A stretch of 64,000 nucleotides of DNA from Geomonas anaerohicana. Its GTDB lineage: Bacteria > Desulfobacterota > Desulfuromonadia > Geobacterales > Geobacteraceae. The translations under genes were made by a program, and so were the position numbers. Positions 51,497 to 59,456 of the stretch are shown in pieces (within the stretch, counting starts at the first letter, position 1; each line of letters begins with the position of its first letter). The stretch covers positions 434,001 to 498,000 of the forward strand of contig NZ_JAEMHL010000002.1 of NCBI RefSeq assembly GCF_016458305.1. Reading direction: 5' to 3'. The notes below the pieces were generated by a model. It was not told where the DNA came from, did no database searches, and worked only from the letters and a program-made list of their open reading frames with translations.

Positions 51497-54400
51497 GCGG
51501 GGAGGGCGTGGAGAAACGAGACGGCTTGTGCGGTATCTGTCCGGCCGGGTGCTTCGTCACCGCAACGCTGCGGGATGGACGGTTGACCGGCGTGGAACCG
51601 CAGGCGGGGACGCCGCTGGGCATGCTGTGCCGCATCGGGCAACATTCGCCGCAGATCGTCCACGACCCGGACCGGCTGCTCTATCCGCTGCGCCGCCGTG
51701 GCGCCAAGGGTGGCTACGACTTCGAGCGGGTCACCTGGGACGAGGCCTTCGACACCATCGTAACCCGGCTCCAGGAGCTGAAAGAGGAGCGCGGCCCGGA
51801 AGCGGCGGCGATCTACACCGGCCGGGGCAGCTTCGATATGGCCCTGTGCGACCTGTTCCAGCCTGCCGACGCCGCGGTCTCCTCCGCCTCCAGCGTCCTT
51901 TTTCCTTTCGGTTCCCCCAACACGCTCGGCGTAGGCGCTCTCTGCTACGTTTCCTTCGCCATGATCGCCCCGCACGTGACCATGGGCGAGATGCTGATCA
52001 CCATGGAGACCGATCTGGAACAGGCGGAGCTGATCGTCCTATGGGGGGCGAACCCGGCCACCGATTCGCCGCCGCTGGCGCATCGGCAGATCCTCCAGGC
52101 GCGGCAGCGCGGCGCCAGGGTCGTGGCCATAGACCCGCGCCGCGGTGAGACGGCGCGCGAGGCGCAGGCGCTCTGGATCCCGATCCGCCCCGGCACCGAT
52201 GGCGCGCTGGCACTGTCCCTGATCGAGGTCCTGGTGGAGGAGGAGCTATTCGACGAGCGCTTCGCCAAGGAGTGGACGGTGGGCTTTGAGGAACTGTGCG
52301 CCCTGGTGCAGCACTACCGCCCCGAGGCGGCGCAGCAGATCACCGGCGTCCCCGCCGACACTATCCGGCAACTGGCGCGGCAGCTGGCGGCGACCCGGGG
52401 CGCCGTGCCGGTGATGTACACCGGCCTCGAGTACTCCGACAGCGGCGTCCAGGCCATCCGCGCCGTCTTCACCCTGTTCGCCCTGGCCGGGCAGCTGGAC
52501 GTTCCGGGGGGGCTCCTGTTCCGCATGAAGGAGAACATCTTTCCCCAGAACCGCTCCCACCTCATCGCCAACCCCGACCTGAAGCGCGCGCTGGGGCGGG
52601 ACCGCTTCCCGGTTTACAGCTCCTATCGCGGCGAATCACACGCCTCGGTGCTTCCCGAGGCGGTGCTGGAGGGGAAACCGTACCCGATCCGTGCCCTGAT
52701 TGTCCTGGGCGGCTCGCTGATCACGGCGTGGCCCGACCCGGACCTTTGGCGCCGGACCTTGGGGTCGCTCGATTTCCTGGTCACCATCAACCGCTACCAC
52801 AGCGCCGATTCCGCCTATGCCGACATCGTCCTCCCCGCCACCACCTACTACGAGAACGTTTCCTACATGCGTTACGGCCCGCTGTTCAAGGTGAGGGAGC
52901 GCCTGGTCGCGCCGCAGGGGGAGGCGAGAAACGACTTCTTCATCCAGGCCGAACTGGCCCGGCGACTGGGCTACGGCGAGCAGTACCCGCAAAACGAAGA
53001 AGACCTGCTCCGCTATGCGCTGGCCGGTTCGGGGTTTACCCTCGAAGAGGTTCGGGCCGCGGGAGGGGAGGCGCGGGTGCCGACGGTAATGATGCAGTAC
53101 AAGAAGTGGGAAAAGGGGCTGCTGCGACCCGACGGGCAGCCCGGTTTCAACACCCCCAGCGGCAAGTTCGAGATTGCCTCATCCATCCTGGCCGAGCACG
53201 GCTACCCGGCGCTGCCGGTCTACACCGAGCCCGGCGAGGGGCCGTTGGCCGATCCGGTGCTGGCGCGCGACTATCCGCTGGTATTCAACTCCGGCGCGCG
53301 CAACCTGCACGACTTTCGCAGCCAGCACCACGGCGTGGCCGACCTCTCCGACCCGCTCCCGGAACCGCCGGTTACGCTGAACGCCCGGGACGCGGCGGAT
53401 CTCGGTGTGACGGACGGCGAGCGGGTCTGGTTGGAGACGCCGCGGGGGAGGGCGCTGTACCGCGCCCAGGTGACTGAAGATATCGCGCCGGGCTGCATCG
53501 ACGCGGCCATGGGCGGGGGAGGGCCGCTAGGGCCGAAGGCATGGCAGCAGTGCAACGTGAACCAGCTCACCGACCCCAACCGCTTCGACCCCATCTCCGG
53601 GTTCCCGGTCTACAAGACCCTGCTGTGCCGTATCGTCAAGGCCGGCGCGGAGGGGGGGCAGCTGATACCGAAAGCAGAGGTGAACAGTGGTGCCTGTGAG
53701 GTCATCCCCCCCCGGCGCCTCGAGTCCGCGCCGCAGCGCCTGGTCTACCTGGACCACAACGCCACCACCCCGGTGCACCCGGAGGTGCGCGATGCGATGC
53801 TCCCCCTGCTCACCGATGACTTCGGCAATCCCTCCAGCATCCACGGTGCGGGGAGCCGGGCCAGGAGCGCCCTCGACGCGGCCCGGCGCGCCCTGGCCCA
53901 GGCCCTGAACTGCACCGCGCGCCGCATCGTCTTTACCGGCGGCGGCTCCGAGGCGGACAACCTCGCCATCCGCGGTGCGGCCCTGGCCGGCGACGGTGCC
54001 CGGCGCCACCTGGTTACCAGCAGCGTCGAGCACCCCGCCGTCCTCAACACCTGCCGGGCGCTGGAGCGAAGCGGTTACCAGCTCACTGTGCTGCCGGTGG
54101 ATGCCGAGGGCGTGTTGCGGCCGGAGACCCTGGAGCGGGCCCTGCGTCCGGACACGCTGCTCGTCTCCGTGATGCTGGCCAACAATGAGACCGGGGCGCT
54201 GCAGCCGGTGCCGGAACTGGCGGCCATCGCACACCGCTACGGCGCGCTCTTTCACTGTGATGCGGTTCAGGCCCTGGGGAAAGTGGAGCTCGACGTCGAA
54301 CAGTTGGGGGTGGATCTCCTGACGCTCTCCGCGCACAAGGTGCACGGTCCTAAAGGGGTAGGGGCGCTCTACGTCGGGCGGGAGGTGCGGCTGGAGCCGA

Positions 54401-54900
54401 TCATTACCGGGGGGGGACAGGAGCGTGGCTTGCGCGCCGGCACCGAGAACGTCCCGGGCATCGTCGGCTTCGCCAAGGCGGTGGAACTGGCCCTGCAGAG
54501 ACTGCACGCCGGCGAGGCGGCGCGGTTGGTCCACCTGCGGGACCGACTGGAACAGGGCATCCTCGAGCTGCTGCCGGGCGCGCGCCGCAACGGGCCGGCG
54601 CTGCTGTGCCTCCCCAACACGCTCAACATGGAGCTCCCCGGCTTCCGCGGGGAGTCGCTGGTGTTGCACCTGGACCGGCTGGGGATTGCGCTTTCGTCCG
54701 GCTCGGCCTGCAAGTCCGGCAATCCCGATCCGTCCCACGCGCTCATCGCCATGGGGCTCACGCCTCAGCAGGCGCACTGTTCGGTGCGCTTCTCGCTGGG
54801 GTGGTCCAACAGCGCTCAAGATATCGACTACGTGCTGTCGTGCCTGGTTAAATTGCTGCGCGAGACCGCCGAGTCGGTGCGCTTCGTTCCCTGCCGCTAG
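51493..54900 (+). CDS. Molybdopterin oxidoreductase fused to cysteine desulfurase (metallopterin-dependent ergothioneine synthase)
   Basis: 1135 residues from a GTG overlapping the egtD stop, with GGAGGAGG five bases ahead. Residues 1-720 are a DMSO-reductase family enzyme: the [4Fe-4S] ligands C13, C16, C20 and C46 (CGICPAGC), GSPNTLGVGALC as a possible Mo-ligand region, WGANPATDSPP, and an MGD-binding C-terminal fold (NSGARNLHDFRSQH). From about residue 750 comes a complete cysteine desulfurase: LVYLDHNATTPVHPEV, the PLP Lys at 949 (LSAHKVHGPKG) and the sulfur Cys at 1073 (SSGSACKSGNPDPSH). There is no Tat signal, so it is cytoplasmic. The same domain order was described for the metallopterin-dependent ergothioneine synthase of Caldithrix abyssi, which inserts sulfur from cysteine into hercynine. 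Coupling with egtD strongly supports this role. Confidence 0.88.
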   Translation: MSGEGVEKRDGLCGICPAGCFVTATLRDGRLTGVEPQAGTPLGMLCRIGQHSPQIVHDPDRLLYPLRRRGAKGGYDFERVTWDEAFDTIVTRLQELKEERGPEAAAIYTGRGSFDMALCDLFQPADAAVSSASSVLFPFGSPNTLGVGALCYVSFAMIAPHVTMGEMLITMETDLEQAELIVLWGANPATDSPPLAHRQILQARQRGARVVAIDPRRGETAREAQALWIPIRPGTDGALALSLIEVLVEEELFDERFAKEWTVGFEELCALVQHYRPEAAQQITGVPADTIRQLARQLAATRGAVPVMYTGLEYSDSGVQAIRAVFTLFALAGQLDVPGGLLFRMKENIFPQNRSHLIANPDLKRALGRDRFPVYSSYRGESHASVLPEAVLEGKPYPIRALIVLGGSLITAWPDPDLWRRTLGSLDFLVTINRYHSADSAYADIVLPATTYYENVSYMRYGPLFKVRERLVAPQGEARNDFFIQAELARRLGYGEQYPQNEEDLLRYALAGSGFTLEEVRAAGGEARVPTVMMQYKKWEKGLLRPDGQPGFNTPSGKFEIASSILAEHGYPALPVYTEPGEGPLADPVLARDYPLVFNSGARNLHDFRSQHHGVADLSDPLPEPPVTLNARDAADLGVTDGERVWLETPRGRALYRAQVTEDIAPGCIDAAMGGGGPLGPKAWQQCNVNQLTDPNRFDPISGFPVYKTLLCRIVKAGAEGGQLIPKAEVNSGACEVIPPRRLESAPQRLVYLDHNATTPVHPEVRDAMLPLLTDDFGNPSSIHGAGSRARSALDAARRALAQALNCTARRIVFTGGGSEADNLAIRGAALAGDGARRHLVTSSVEHPAVLNTCRALERSGYQLTVLPVDAEGVLRPETLERALRPDTLLVSVMLANNETGALQPVPELAAIAHRYGALFHCDAVQALGKVELDVEQLGVDLLTLSAHKVHGPKGVGALYVGREVRLEPIITGGGQERGLRAGTENVPGIVGFAKAVELALQRLHAGEAARLVHLRDRLEQGILELLPGARRNGPALLCLPNTLNMELPGFRGESLVLHLDRLGIALSSGSACKSGNPDPSHALIAMGLTPQQAHCSVRFSLGWSNSAQDIDYVLSCLVKLLRETAESVRFVPCR

Positions 54901-54915
54901 CGGCGGGGAGGATGG

Positions 54916-55215
54916 TCAGCATGGCGAGGATTCCCGCCGCGAGGCGATACGGCTGGCAAGGACGATGAGGAAAAGGGCGCCGGAGCCGAGGGCGTTGCCG
55001 AGGCTGACCGCGGTGAAGATGTGATCGTGCACCAACAGGGAGGCGTAGAGCGCTGTGATGAGGGAGCCGATGCACCAGCCACCGAAGGTGAGCGGTGAAA
55101 GGGAAAGGGCATGGTTGCGGTCGCTCCATGCCTTCATTATTTGGGGCAGGTACAACAGGACCGCGACAAAACCGTTCACTGCGTACAGGGATTTAAGCGC
55201 CGGAAGAAAGGTCAT
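54916..55215 (-). CDS. PQ-loop / SemiSWEET-like small membrane protein
   Basis: 99 residues with three predicted membrane helices (about 10-27, 42-62, 68-90). The motif YLPQIMKAW is the PQ signature of SemiSWEET and related transporters, which work as dimers of three-helix units. Substrates in the family include sugars and amino acid derivatives. It is convergent with the ergothioneine synthase gene, 15 bases apart. A link to hercynine or ergothioneine transport is only a thought. Confidence 0.75.
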   Translation of the reverse strand: MTFLPALKSLYAVNGFVAVLLYLPQIMKAWSDRNHALSLSPLTFGGWCIGSLITALYASLLVHDHIFTAVSLGNALGSGALFLIVLASRIASRRESSPC

Positions 55216-55278
55216 GCAGGCACCTTACTACATTAGTGTTCCGGGGCAGGTGAACTGGGTCACAAAGCGGGACGTTCC

Positions 55279-55340
55279 CTCACCCCCAGCCCACTCCCGG
55301 AGGGCGAGGGGTGCAAGTCGGCGGGGGCGGGAGCGCCCCC
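55279..55340. repeat. Partial REP-like element and GGGGGCG / CGCCCCC hairpin
   Basis: CTCCCGGAGGGCGAGGGG (55285-) is a piece of the family at 42009 and 60189. GGGGGCG-GGAG-CGCCCCC (55323-55340) is a tight hairpin that may end the cytochrome c transcript on the minus strand. Confidence 0.55.
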
Positions 55341-55354
55341 ACCGGAGCTGCGGC

Positions 55355-55765
55355 TTACGGGAAGGTGGCCAGGATGTATTGGCCGATCTTCTTGGCGTCA
55401 TCGTTGGAGATCATCCCCTCGTCAAACTTGTTCATGCCCGGGCCGGGGTGGCGCATGATCTTGACGATGTCCTCGGGCTTGGTGATCTTGCTCCGGTCGG
55501 CCATGGCCTTGGCGCTCAAGGTCTTGGAAGGGGTGATGGTGTTGCCGCCATTGGGGTGGCAGACCGCGCAGTGTTGCTTGAAGAGTTGCTCACCGGTGAG
55601 ACCGGTCGCCGATGGCGCCGGTGGGGCGGCTGACGTTGCCGCCTTGGACGTCGACATCACGCTCTGTGGAGGTTGAGCCTGTTCCTCGCTCTTCTTCTTG
55701 CAGCCCATCACGCCGCCGGTTACCAGTGCCAAGATTGCCATTGTTGCCACCAAACGCCTCTGCAT
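55355..55765 (-). CDS. Monoheme c-type cytochrome lipoprotein
   Basis: 136 residues. The signal peptide has lipobox VMGC followed by KKKSEE. A Gln/Pro/Ala/Ser-rich tether (about 28-60) leads to a class I cytochrome c domain with heme motif CAVCH (QLFKQHCAVCHPNGG) and a likely axial Met in GPGMNKFDEGMIS. GGAGGT precedes the start on the minus strand, and a TATACT at 55805-55800 is a good -10. It would be a membrane-tethered periplasmic electron carrier. It is c6/c555-like by size; the partner is unknown. Confidence 0.88.
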   Translation of the reverse strand: MQRRLVATMAILALVTGGVMGCKKKSEEQAQPPQSVMSTSKAATSAAPPAPSATGLTGEQLFKQHCAVCHPNGGNTITPSKTLSAKAMADRSKITKPEDIVKIMRHPGPGMNKFDEGMISNDDAKKIGQYILATFP

Positions 55766-55869
55766 GTGACACCTCCTGTTAGAGTTTTTTCATCCGGCGA
55801 GTATACCAGAGAAAAGCATCTGTGGCGTTATGCCTGCATTTTTCATGGTGGTCCTTTTCAAAGCGGCGT

Positions 55870-55897
55870 TTGACACTTTGTTGGCTGATGTTAATGT
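55870..55897 (+). promoter_or_regulatory. Candidate promoter of the Cys-rich exported protein
   Basis: TTGACA (55870-55875), 16-base spacer, TAATGT (55892-55897), 40 bases before the start at 55938. Confidence 0.5.
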
Positions 55898-55937
55898 TGA
55901 CCGGTCTCGCATCCTGCCTCAAATCGGAGGAGCCGCC

Positions 55938-56261
55938 ATGAACAAGACGCCGATCGCCATCGTGTTGCTGCTTTTGTCCCAGGCCTGCTGGTCGTTCGGG
56001 GCGGGTGATGAACTGGTGCACCGCGGCAACGGCAAGTTTCTCCCTGATCAGAGCGATGTCGAGGTAAGTCCGACCCAGGAGAACGCCTGCGACTGCTGCC
56101 AGAAGTGCAGGGCGGCCAAGAAGGATATCAAGCCGCACCTGGAACAGGACACCGGCAAAGAAACCGGCTGCGAGGAGTGCTGCCGCAAGTGCGGCCGCCC
56201 GGTGCAGCCGCTCCCCGAGGACATTCCTCCCGAGATCACCAACAAGCCTGCACCTGAGTGA
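55938..56261 (+). CDS. Small exported Cys-rich protein
   Basis: 107 residues from the ATG at 55938 behind CGGAGGAG. The signal peptide MNKTPIAIVLLLLSQACWS is cleaved near SFG. The mature protein has two similar Cys clusters: ACDCCQKCRAAKK and GCEECCRKCGRP, 21 residues apart, or nine Cys in all. The repeat CxxCCxKC suggests a metal-binding or disulfide knot fold. The Pro-rich end (PLPEDIPPEITNKPAPE) is extended. I know no family with this pattern. Confidence 0.7.
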   Translation: MNKTPIAIVLLLLSQACWSFGAGDELVHRGNGKFLPDQSDVEVSPTQENACDCCQKCRAAKKDIKPHLEQDTGKETGCEECCRKCGRPVQPLPEDIPPEITNKPAPE

Positions 56262-56381
56262 ACGCCGGCCAGGGATGCTGTAGCCTGACGCCGTCGGCTA
56301 TACTCACTGCCGGCCCGTAACTGCTCCCCGGTACAGCACTCTGTCTAACCGGAACCAGGTTAATCGAATCAATCTCTGTCC

Positions 56382-56420
56382 GGCCCCCGTGCGACTCCGG
56401 CTGGTGGGGGCCATTTCTCT
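56382..56420 (+). terminator. Possible terminator
   Basis: GGCCCCC (56382-56388) and GGGGGCC (56406-56412) with a 17-base loop that has its own weak pairing, then ATTTCTCTCTT. It lies between the Cys-rich gene and the fur promoter. Confidence 0.45.
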
Positions 56421-56488
56421 CTTGTGCTTCTCCCTCCATCTGTCTGACACAGACTCCTCCCCACTTTCTTCAGTCCCGGAAAAAAGAG

Positions 56489-56517
56489 TTGACAGTAACT
56501 GTACCGCTCGCTATCAT
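56489..56517 (+). promoter_or_regulatory. Strong sigma-70 promoter of fur
   Basis: TTGACA (56489-56494), 17-base spacer, TATCAT (56512-56517): a full -35, ideal spacing and one mismatch in the -10. The fur start is 27 bases downstream. Confidence 0.7.
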
Positions 56518-56543
56518 GACATCCACTTTCAATTGGGGTCCTC

Positions 56544-56975
56544 ATGAAACGAGCCAAGAAAAAAGTTTTCGCTGACTTCATGTCCCAGAAGGGGTTGAAG
56601 TCGACCAAACAGCGCGACATCATCCTCGACTGTTTCCTCTCCAGCGACAGGCATCTGAGCATCGAGGAGCTGTACCTCAAGCTCAGGTCCAAGCACCCGA
56701 ACATCGGCTACGCCACCGTGTACCGCACCCTCAAGCTCTTCGCCGAGGCGGGCATTGCCCGCGAAATGCAGTTCGGCGACGGCCAGACCCGCTACGAGCA
56801 CGTGAGCGAAGGGGAGCATCACGACCACCTGGTCTGTACCCGGTGCGGCCACATCGAAGAATTCGAAAACGAAACCATCGAGAAACTGCAGGACGAGGTG
56901 GCCGACAGCCGCGGCTTCCTCATCGAGCGGCATCGCCTCGAGATTTACGGCCTCTGCGCCAACTGCAGAAAGTAA
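56544..56975 (+). CDS. fur: Fur-family transcriptional regulator
   Basis: 143 residues. The N-terminal winged helix (STKQRDIILDCFLSSDRHLS, IGYATVYRTLKLFAEAG) and the C-terminal metal-binding domain (GEHHDHLVCTRCGHIEEFE, ending ICxNC-like CANCRK) are complete. The two CxxC pairs fit a structural zinc and HHDH the regulatory metal. By position just ahead of feoB it is most likely Fe-responsive Fur; Zur or PerR are other members of the family. It has its own strong promoter. Confidence 0.92.
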   Translation: MKRAKKKVFADFMSQKGLKSTKQRDIILDCFLSSDRHLSIEELYLKLRSKHPNIGYATVYRTLKLFAEAGIAREMQFGDGQTRYEHVSEGEHHDHLVCTRCGHIEEFENETIEKLQDEVADSRGFLIERHRLEIYGLCANCRK

Positions 56976-56984
56976 CAAAGGCGT

Positions 56985-57036
56985 TTAACAGGGATACCAG
57001 GGATGAAAAACCTTTTATCCCCTTTGTCCCTGTTAA
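56985..57036. repeat. TTAACAGGGA inverted repeat between fur and feoB
   Basis: TTAACAGGGATACCAGGGAT (56985-57004) pairs with ATCCCCTTTGTCCCTGTTAA (57017-57036). A TTGTCTTTTG tail could make it a terminator of fur on the plus strand. Confidence 0.6.
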
Positions 57037-57067
57037 TTGTCTTTTGTGGAAGCAAATTCCCGCCATC

Positions 57068-57095
57068 ATGAAAGTGACATTCATTGACATTTCAT
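57068..57095 (+). promoter_or_regulatory. Repeated TGACATT(C/T) motif upstream of feoB
   Basis: TGACATTCAT (57075-57084) is repeated as TGACATTTCAT (57085-57095), the whole framed by ATGAAA and TTTCAT. It overlaps TTGACA (57084-57089), a possible -35. It is a candidate binding site for Fur or IdeR, 36 bases before the feoB start. Confidence 0.4.
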
Positions 57096-57130
57096 TGGCA
57101 AACGAACGTTAAAAAGGGGTAGGTAGAGTC

Positions 57131-59122
57131 ATGTCATTTTTTGGTAAGAAGGGTTCCTGTCACGAAACTCCAACCGTCAGCAGTACCGGCGCCAAGAAAG
57201 TGGCCCTGGTAGGGAATCCCAACGTCGGGAAAAGCGTGCTCTTCAACGCGCTGACCGGCGCTTACGTCACCGTCTCTAACTATCCCGGCACCTCCGTGGA
57301 GGTCTCCCGCGGCACCACTACCATCAACGGCGAGGAGTTCGAGGTCATCGACACCCCGGGCATGTACTCCATCCTCCCCATCACCGAGGAGGAGCGGGTC
57401 GCCCGCGAGATCCTGCTTACCGAGCGGCCGCACCTGGTGCTGCACGTGCTCGACGCGCGCAACCTGGAGCGCATGCTCCCCATGACGCTGCAGCTGATCG
57501 AGGCGGAACTGCCGGTGGTGCTGGTGGTGAACATCATGGACGAGGCGGCGCGCATGGGGCTGGAGATCGACATCCCCCTGCTGTCCCAGCGCCTGGGCAT
57601 CCCCGTCATCGGCGCTGCCACCGCCAAAAAGGTCGGCGTTCCCGAAATCCGCGCCGCCATCGCCGGCTCCAGCGCGAGCACCATCGCCCCCTTCGGATAT
57701 TCCCGGCTCATGGAAACCGACATCGCCGGGATCGCCGGCTGCCTCAAGGCTGACTACATCCTCTCCAAGAAGTCGCTGGCGCTGCTCCTGTTGCAGGGCG
57801 ACACCGAGGTCGCCGATCTGGTGCGCGACAGCGAGGGGGAGGGATTTGCCCAGGTCGAGGCCACGGTGAGGGAGAAGCGCTTCGAGCGCAGGGAGTCCTT
57901 CCACCTCGATCTCTCCATGGAGCGCAAGGCGATCGTCAAGAAGGTGCTGGACGGTGCTTTCCGGACACCGCAGAAGCGGGTGGTGACGCTTGCCGAGCGC
58001 ATTTCCCGCCTGACCGTGCGTCCGAGCACCGGGGTGCCGCTGCTCCTCGTCGTGCTCTACTTCGGCCTGTACCAGTTCGTGGGTGTCTTCGGCGCCGGGA
58101 CCCTGGTTGACTTCCTGGAAGGGAAGGGGTTCGAGGAGTTCTTCAACCCCTGGATCACTGCTGTCGTCAAGGGTAACGTCCCCTGGCCCGTCATCCAGGA
58201 ACTTTTCGTCGGCGAGTACGGCATCATCACCCTGGGCTTCCGCTACGCCGTCGGCATCATCCTCCCCATCGTGGCCACCTTCTTCCTCTTCTTCTCGGTT
58301 CTGGAGGACAGCGGCTATTTCCCGCGCCTGGCGCTCCTGGTGGACCGGGTTTTCAAGACCATGGGACTCACCGGCCGCGCCGTCATCCCGATGGTGCTCG
58401 GCTTCGGCTGCGACACCATGGCCACCATGGTGACCCGGACCCTGGAGACGGTGCGTGAGCGCGTCATCGCGACGGTGCTGCTGGCGCTGGCGATCCCGTG
58501 CTCGGCGCAGCTGGGCGTGATCATGTCGCTTCTGTCCAAGACCCCCGGTGCGCTCCTGGTCTGGGGGCTGTGCCTGTTCGGGATCTTCCTGCTGGTCGGT
58601 CTGCTCGCTTCCAAGGTGCTCCCGGGCGACACCCCGATGTTCTACATGGAGATCCCGCCCATGCGGCTGCCGCAGTTCTCCAACGTCCTGACCAAGACCT
58701 ACACCCGCATGCAGTGGTACTTCATGGAGATCCTGCCGCTGTTCATCCTGGCCTCGGTGCTGTTGTGGCTGGGCAAGGTCACCCATTTCTTCGAGAAGAT
58801 GATCGAGGCGATGACCCCGGTGATGGCTTCGCTGGGGCTTCCCAAGGAGAGTGCCGTTGCCTTCATCTTCGGTTTCTTCCGTCGCGACTACGGTGCCGCC
58901 GGCCTGTACGACCTGCAGAGCAAGGGGCTGATGGACGCGCGCCAGTTGACCGTCGCCGCTGTTACCCTGACCCTGTTCATCCCGTGCGTGGCGCAGTTCC
59001 TGATCATGAAGAAGGAGCGGGGCTGGAAGGTCGCCATCGGTATCGGCCTGTTCGTCTCCACCTTTGCCTTCGGCACCGGCTGGCTGTTGAACCGCTTCCT
59101 GCTCCTGACCCACCTGGTCTAG
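57131..59122 (+). CDS. feoB: Ferrous iron transporter FeoB
   Basis: 663 residues. The cytoplasmic GTPase domain has G1 GNPNVGKSVLF, G2 NYPGTSVEV, G3 DTPGMYS and G4 NIMDEA, and about 300 residues of membrane domain follow with the two Gate motifs (the first around LVDRVFKTMGLTGRAVIPMV, LGFGCDTMA; the second GFFRRDYGAAGL). It imports Fe(II), which suits an anaerobe. FeoA is not separate here but is fused to IdeR downstream. The ribosome site GGGGTAGG precedes the ATG. Confidence 0.96.
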   Translation: MSFFGKKGSCHETPTVSSTGAKKVALVGNPNVGKSVLFNALTGAYVTVSNYPGTSVEVSRGTTTINGEEFEVIDTPGMYSILPITEEERVAREILLTERPHLVLHVLDARNLERMLPMTLQLIEAELPVVLVVNIMDEAARMGLEIDIPLLSQRLGIPVIGAATAKKVGVPEIRAAIAGSSASTIAPFGYSRLMETDIAGIAGCLKADYILSKKSLALLLLQGDTEVADLVRDSEGEGFAQVEATVREKRFERRESFHLDLSMERKAIVKKVLDGAFRTPQKRVVTLAERISRLTVRPSTGVPLLLVVLYFGLYQFVGVFGAGTLVDFLEGKGFEEFFNPWITAVVKGNVPWPVIQELFVGEYGIITLGFRYAVGIILPIVATFFLFFSVLEDSGYFPRLALLVDRVFKTMGLTGRAVIPMVLGFGCDTMATMVTRTLETVRERVIATVLLALAIPCSAQLGVIMSLLSKTPGALLVWGLCLFGIFLLVGLLASKVLPGDTPMFYMEIPPMRLPQFSNVLTKTYTRMQWYFMEILPLFILASVLLWLGKVTHFFEKMIEAMTPVMASLGLPKESAVAFIFGFFRRDYGAAGLYDLQSKGLMDARQLTVAAVTLTLFIPCVAQFLIMKKERGWKVAIGIGLFVSTFAFGTGWLLNRFLLLTHLV

Positions 59123-59170
59123 CTTCCAACAGAAGGAGTGGGGCGCCCGCACAAGTGTGCGAGCGGCAGG

Positions 59171-59212
59171 AAGCTTAACGTAGAACGTCGAACATAGAAC
59201 GTTGAACAGGTT
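59171..59212. repeat. Short tandem repeat of GAACGT(C/T)GAAC type
   Basis: AGCTTAACGTAGAACGTCG then AACATAGAACGTTGAAC: a degenerate unit of about 14 bases read two to three times between feoB and the zinc-ribbon gene. Confidence 0.5.
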
Positions 59213-59223
59213 TTGAGGTTCCC

Positions 59224-59406
59224 ATGAGGTGCGGATTTTGCGGACATGAGTTCGCGGAGAGCGAAGGAAACGTGGGGTGCAAAAATTGCCCGATGTCATC
59301 CGGCTGCAAGATGGTAAAATGTCCCCGCTGCAATTATGAGAATCCGCCCGAGCCGGCTCTCGTTAAGGGACTCAAGAAGATATTCAGTAAGAAGGACCGG
59401 GAATAG
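59224..59406 (+). CDS. Small zinc-ribbon protein of the feo operon
   Basis: 60 residues. Cys pairs CGFC and CKNC, then CK and CPRC, make eight or so Cys in all (MRCGFCGH, GCKNCPMSSGC, VKCPRCNYE), the form of a double zinc ribbon or Fe-S knuckle. The basic tail (KGLKKIFSKKDRE) may touch nucleic acid or membrane. It sits between feoB and the IdeR-FeoA gene, 50 bases from the latter, where other bacteria have the small FeoC. It is not FeoC by sequence, but a like role is possible. Confidence 0.75.
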   Translation: MRCGFCGHEFAESEGNVGCKNCPMSSGCKMVKCPRCNYENPPEPALVKGLKKIFSKKDRE

Positions 59407-59456
59407 CGCCCGTGGGCCGCAATTAGATGACCCCGAGTGAGGGTAAAGGAGAAGTC

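Noticed and set aside
57134-59299. Long open frame antisense to feoB (721 codons)
   Set aside because: It mirrors the codon pattern of feoB in a GC-rich genome. Its translation is rich in Gln, Asp and His without a recognisable domain, and there is no ribosome site.
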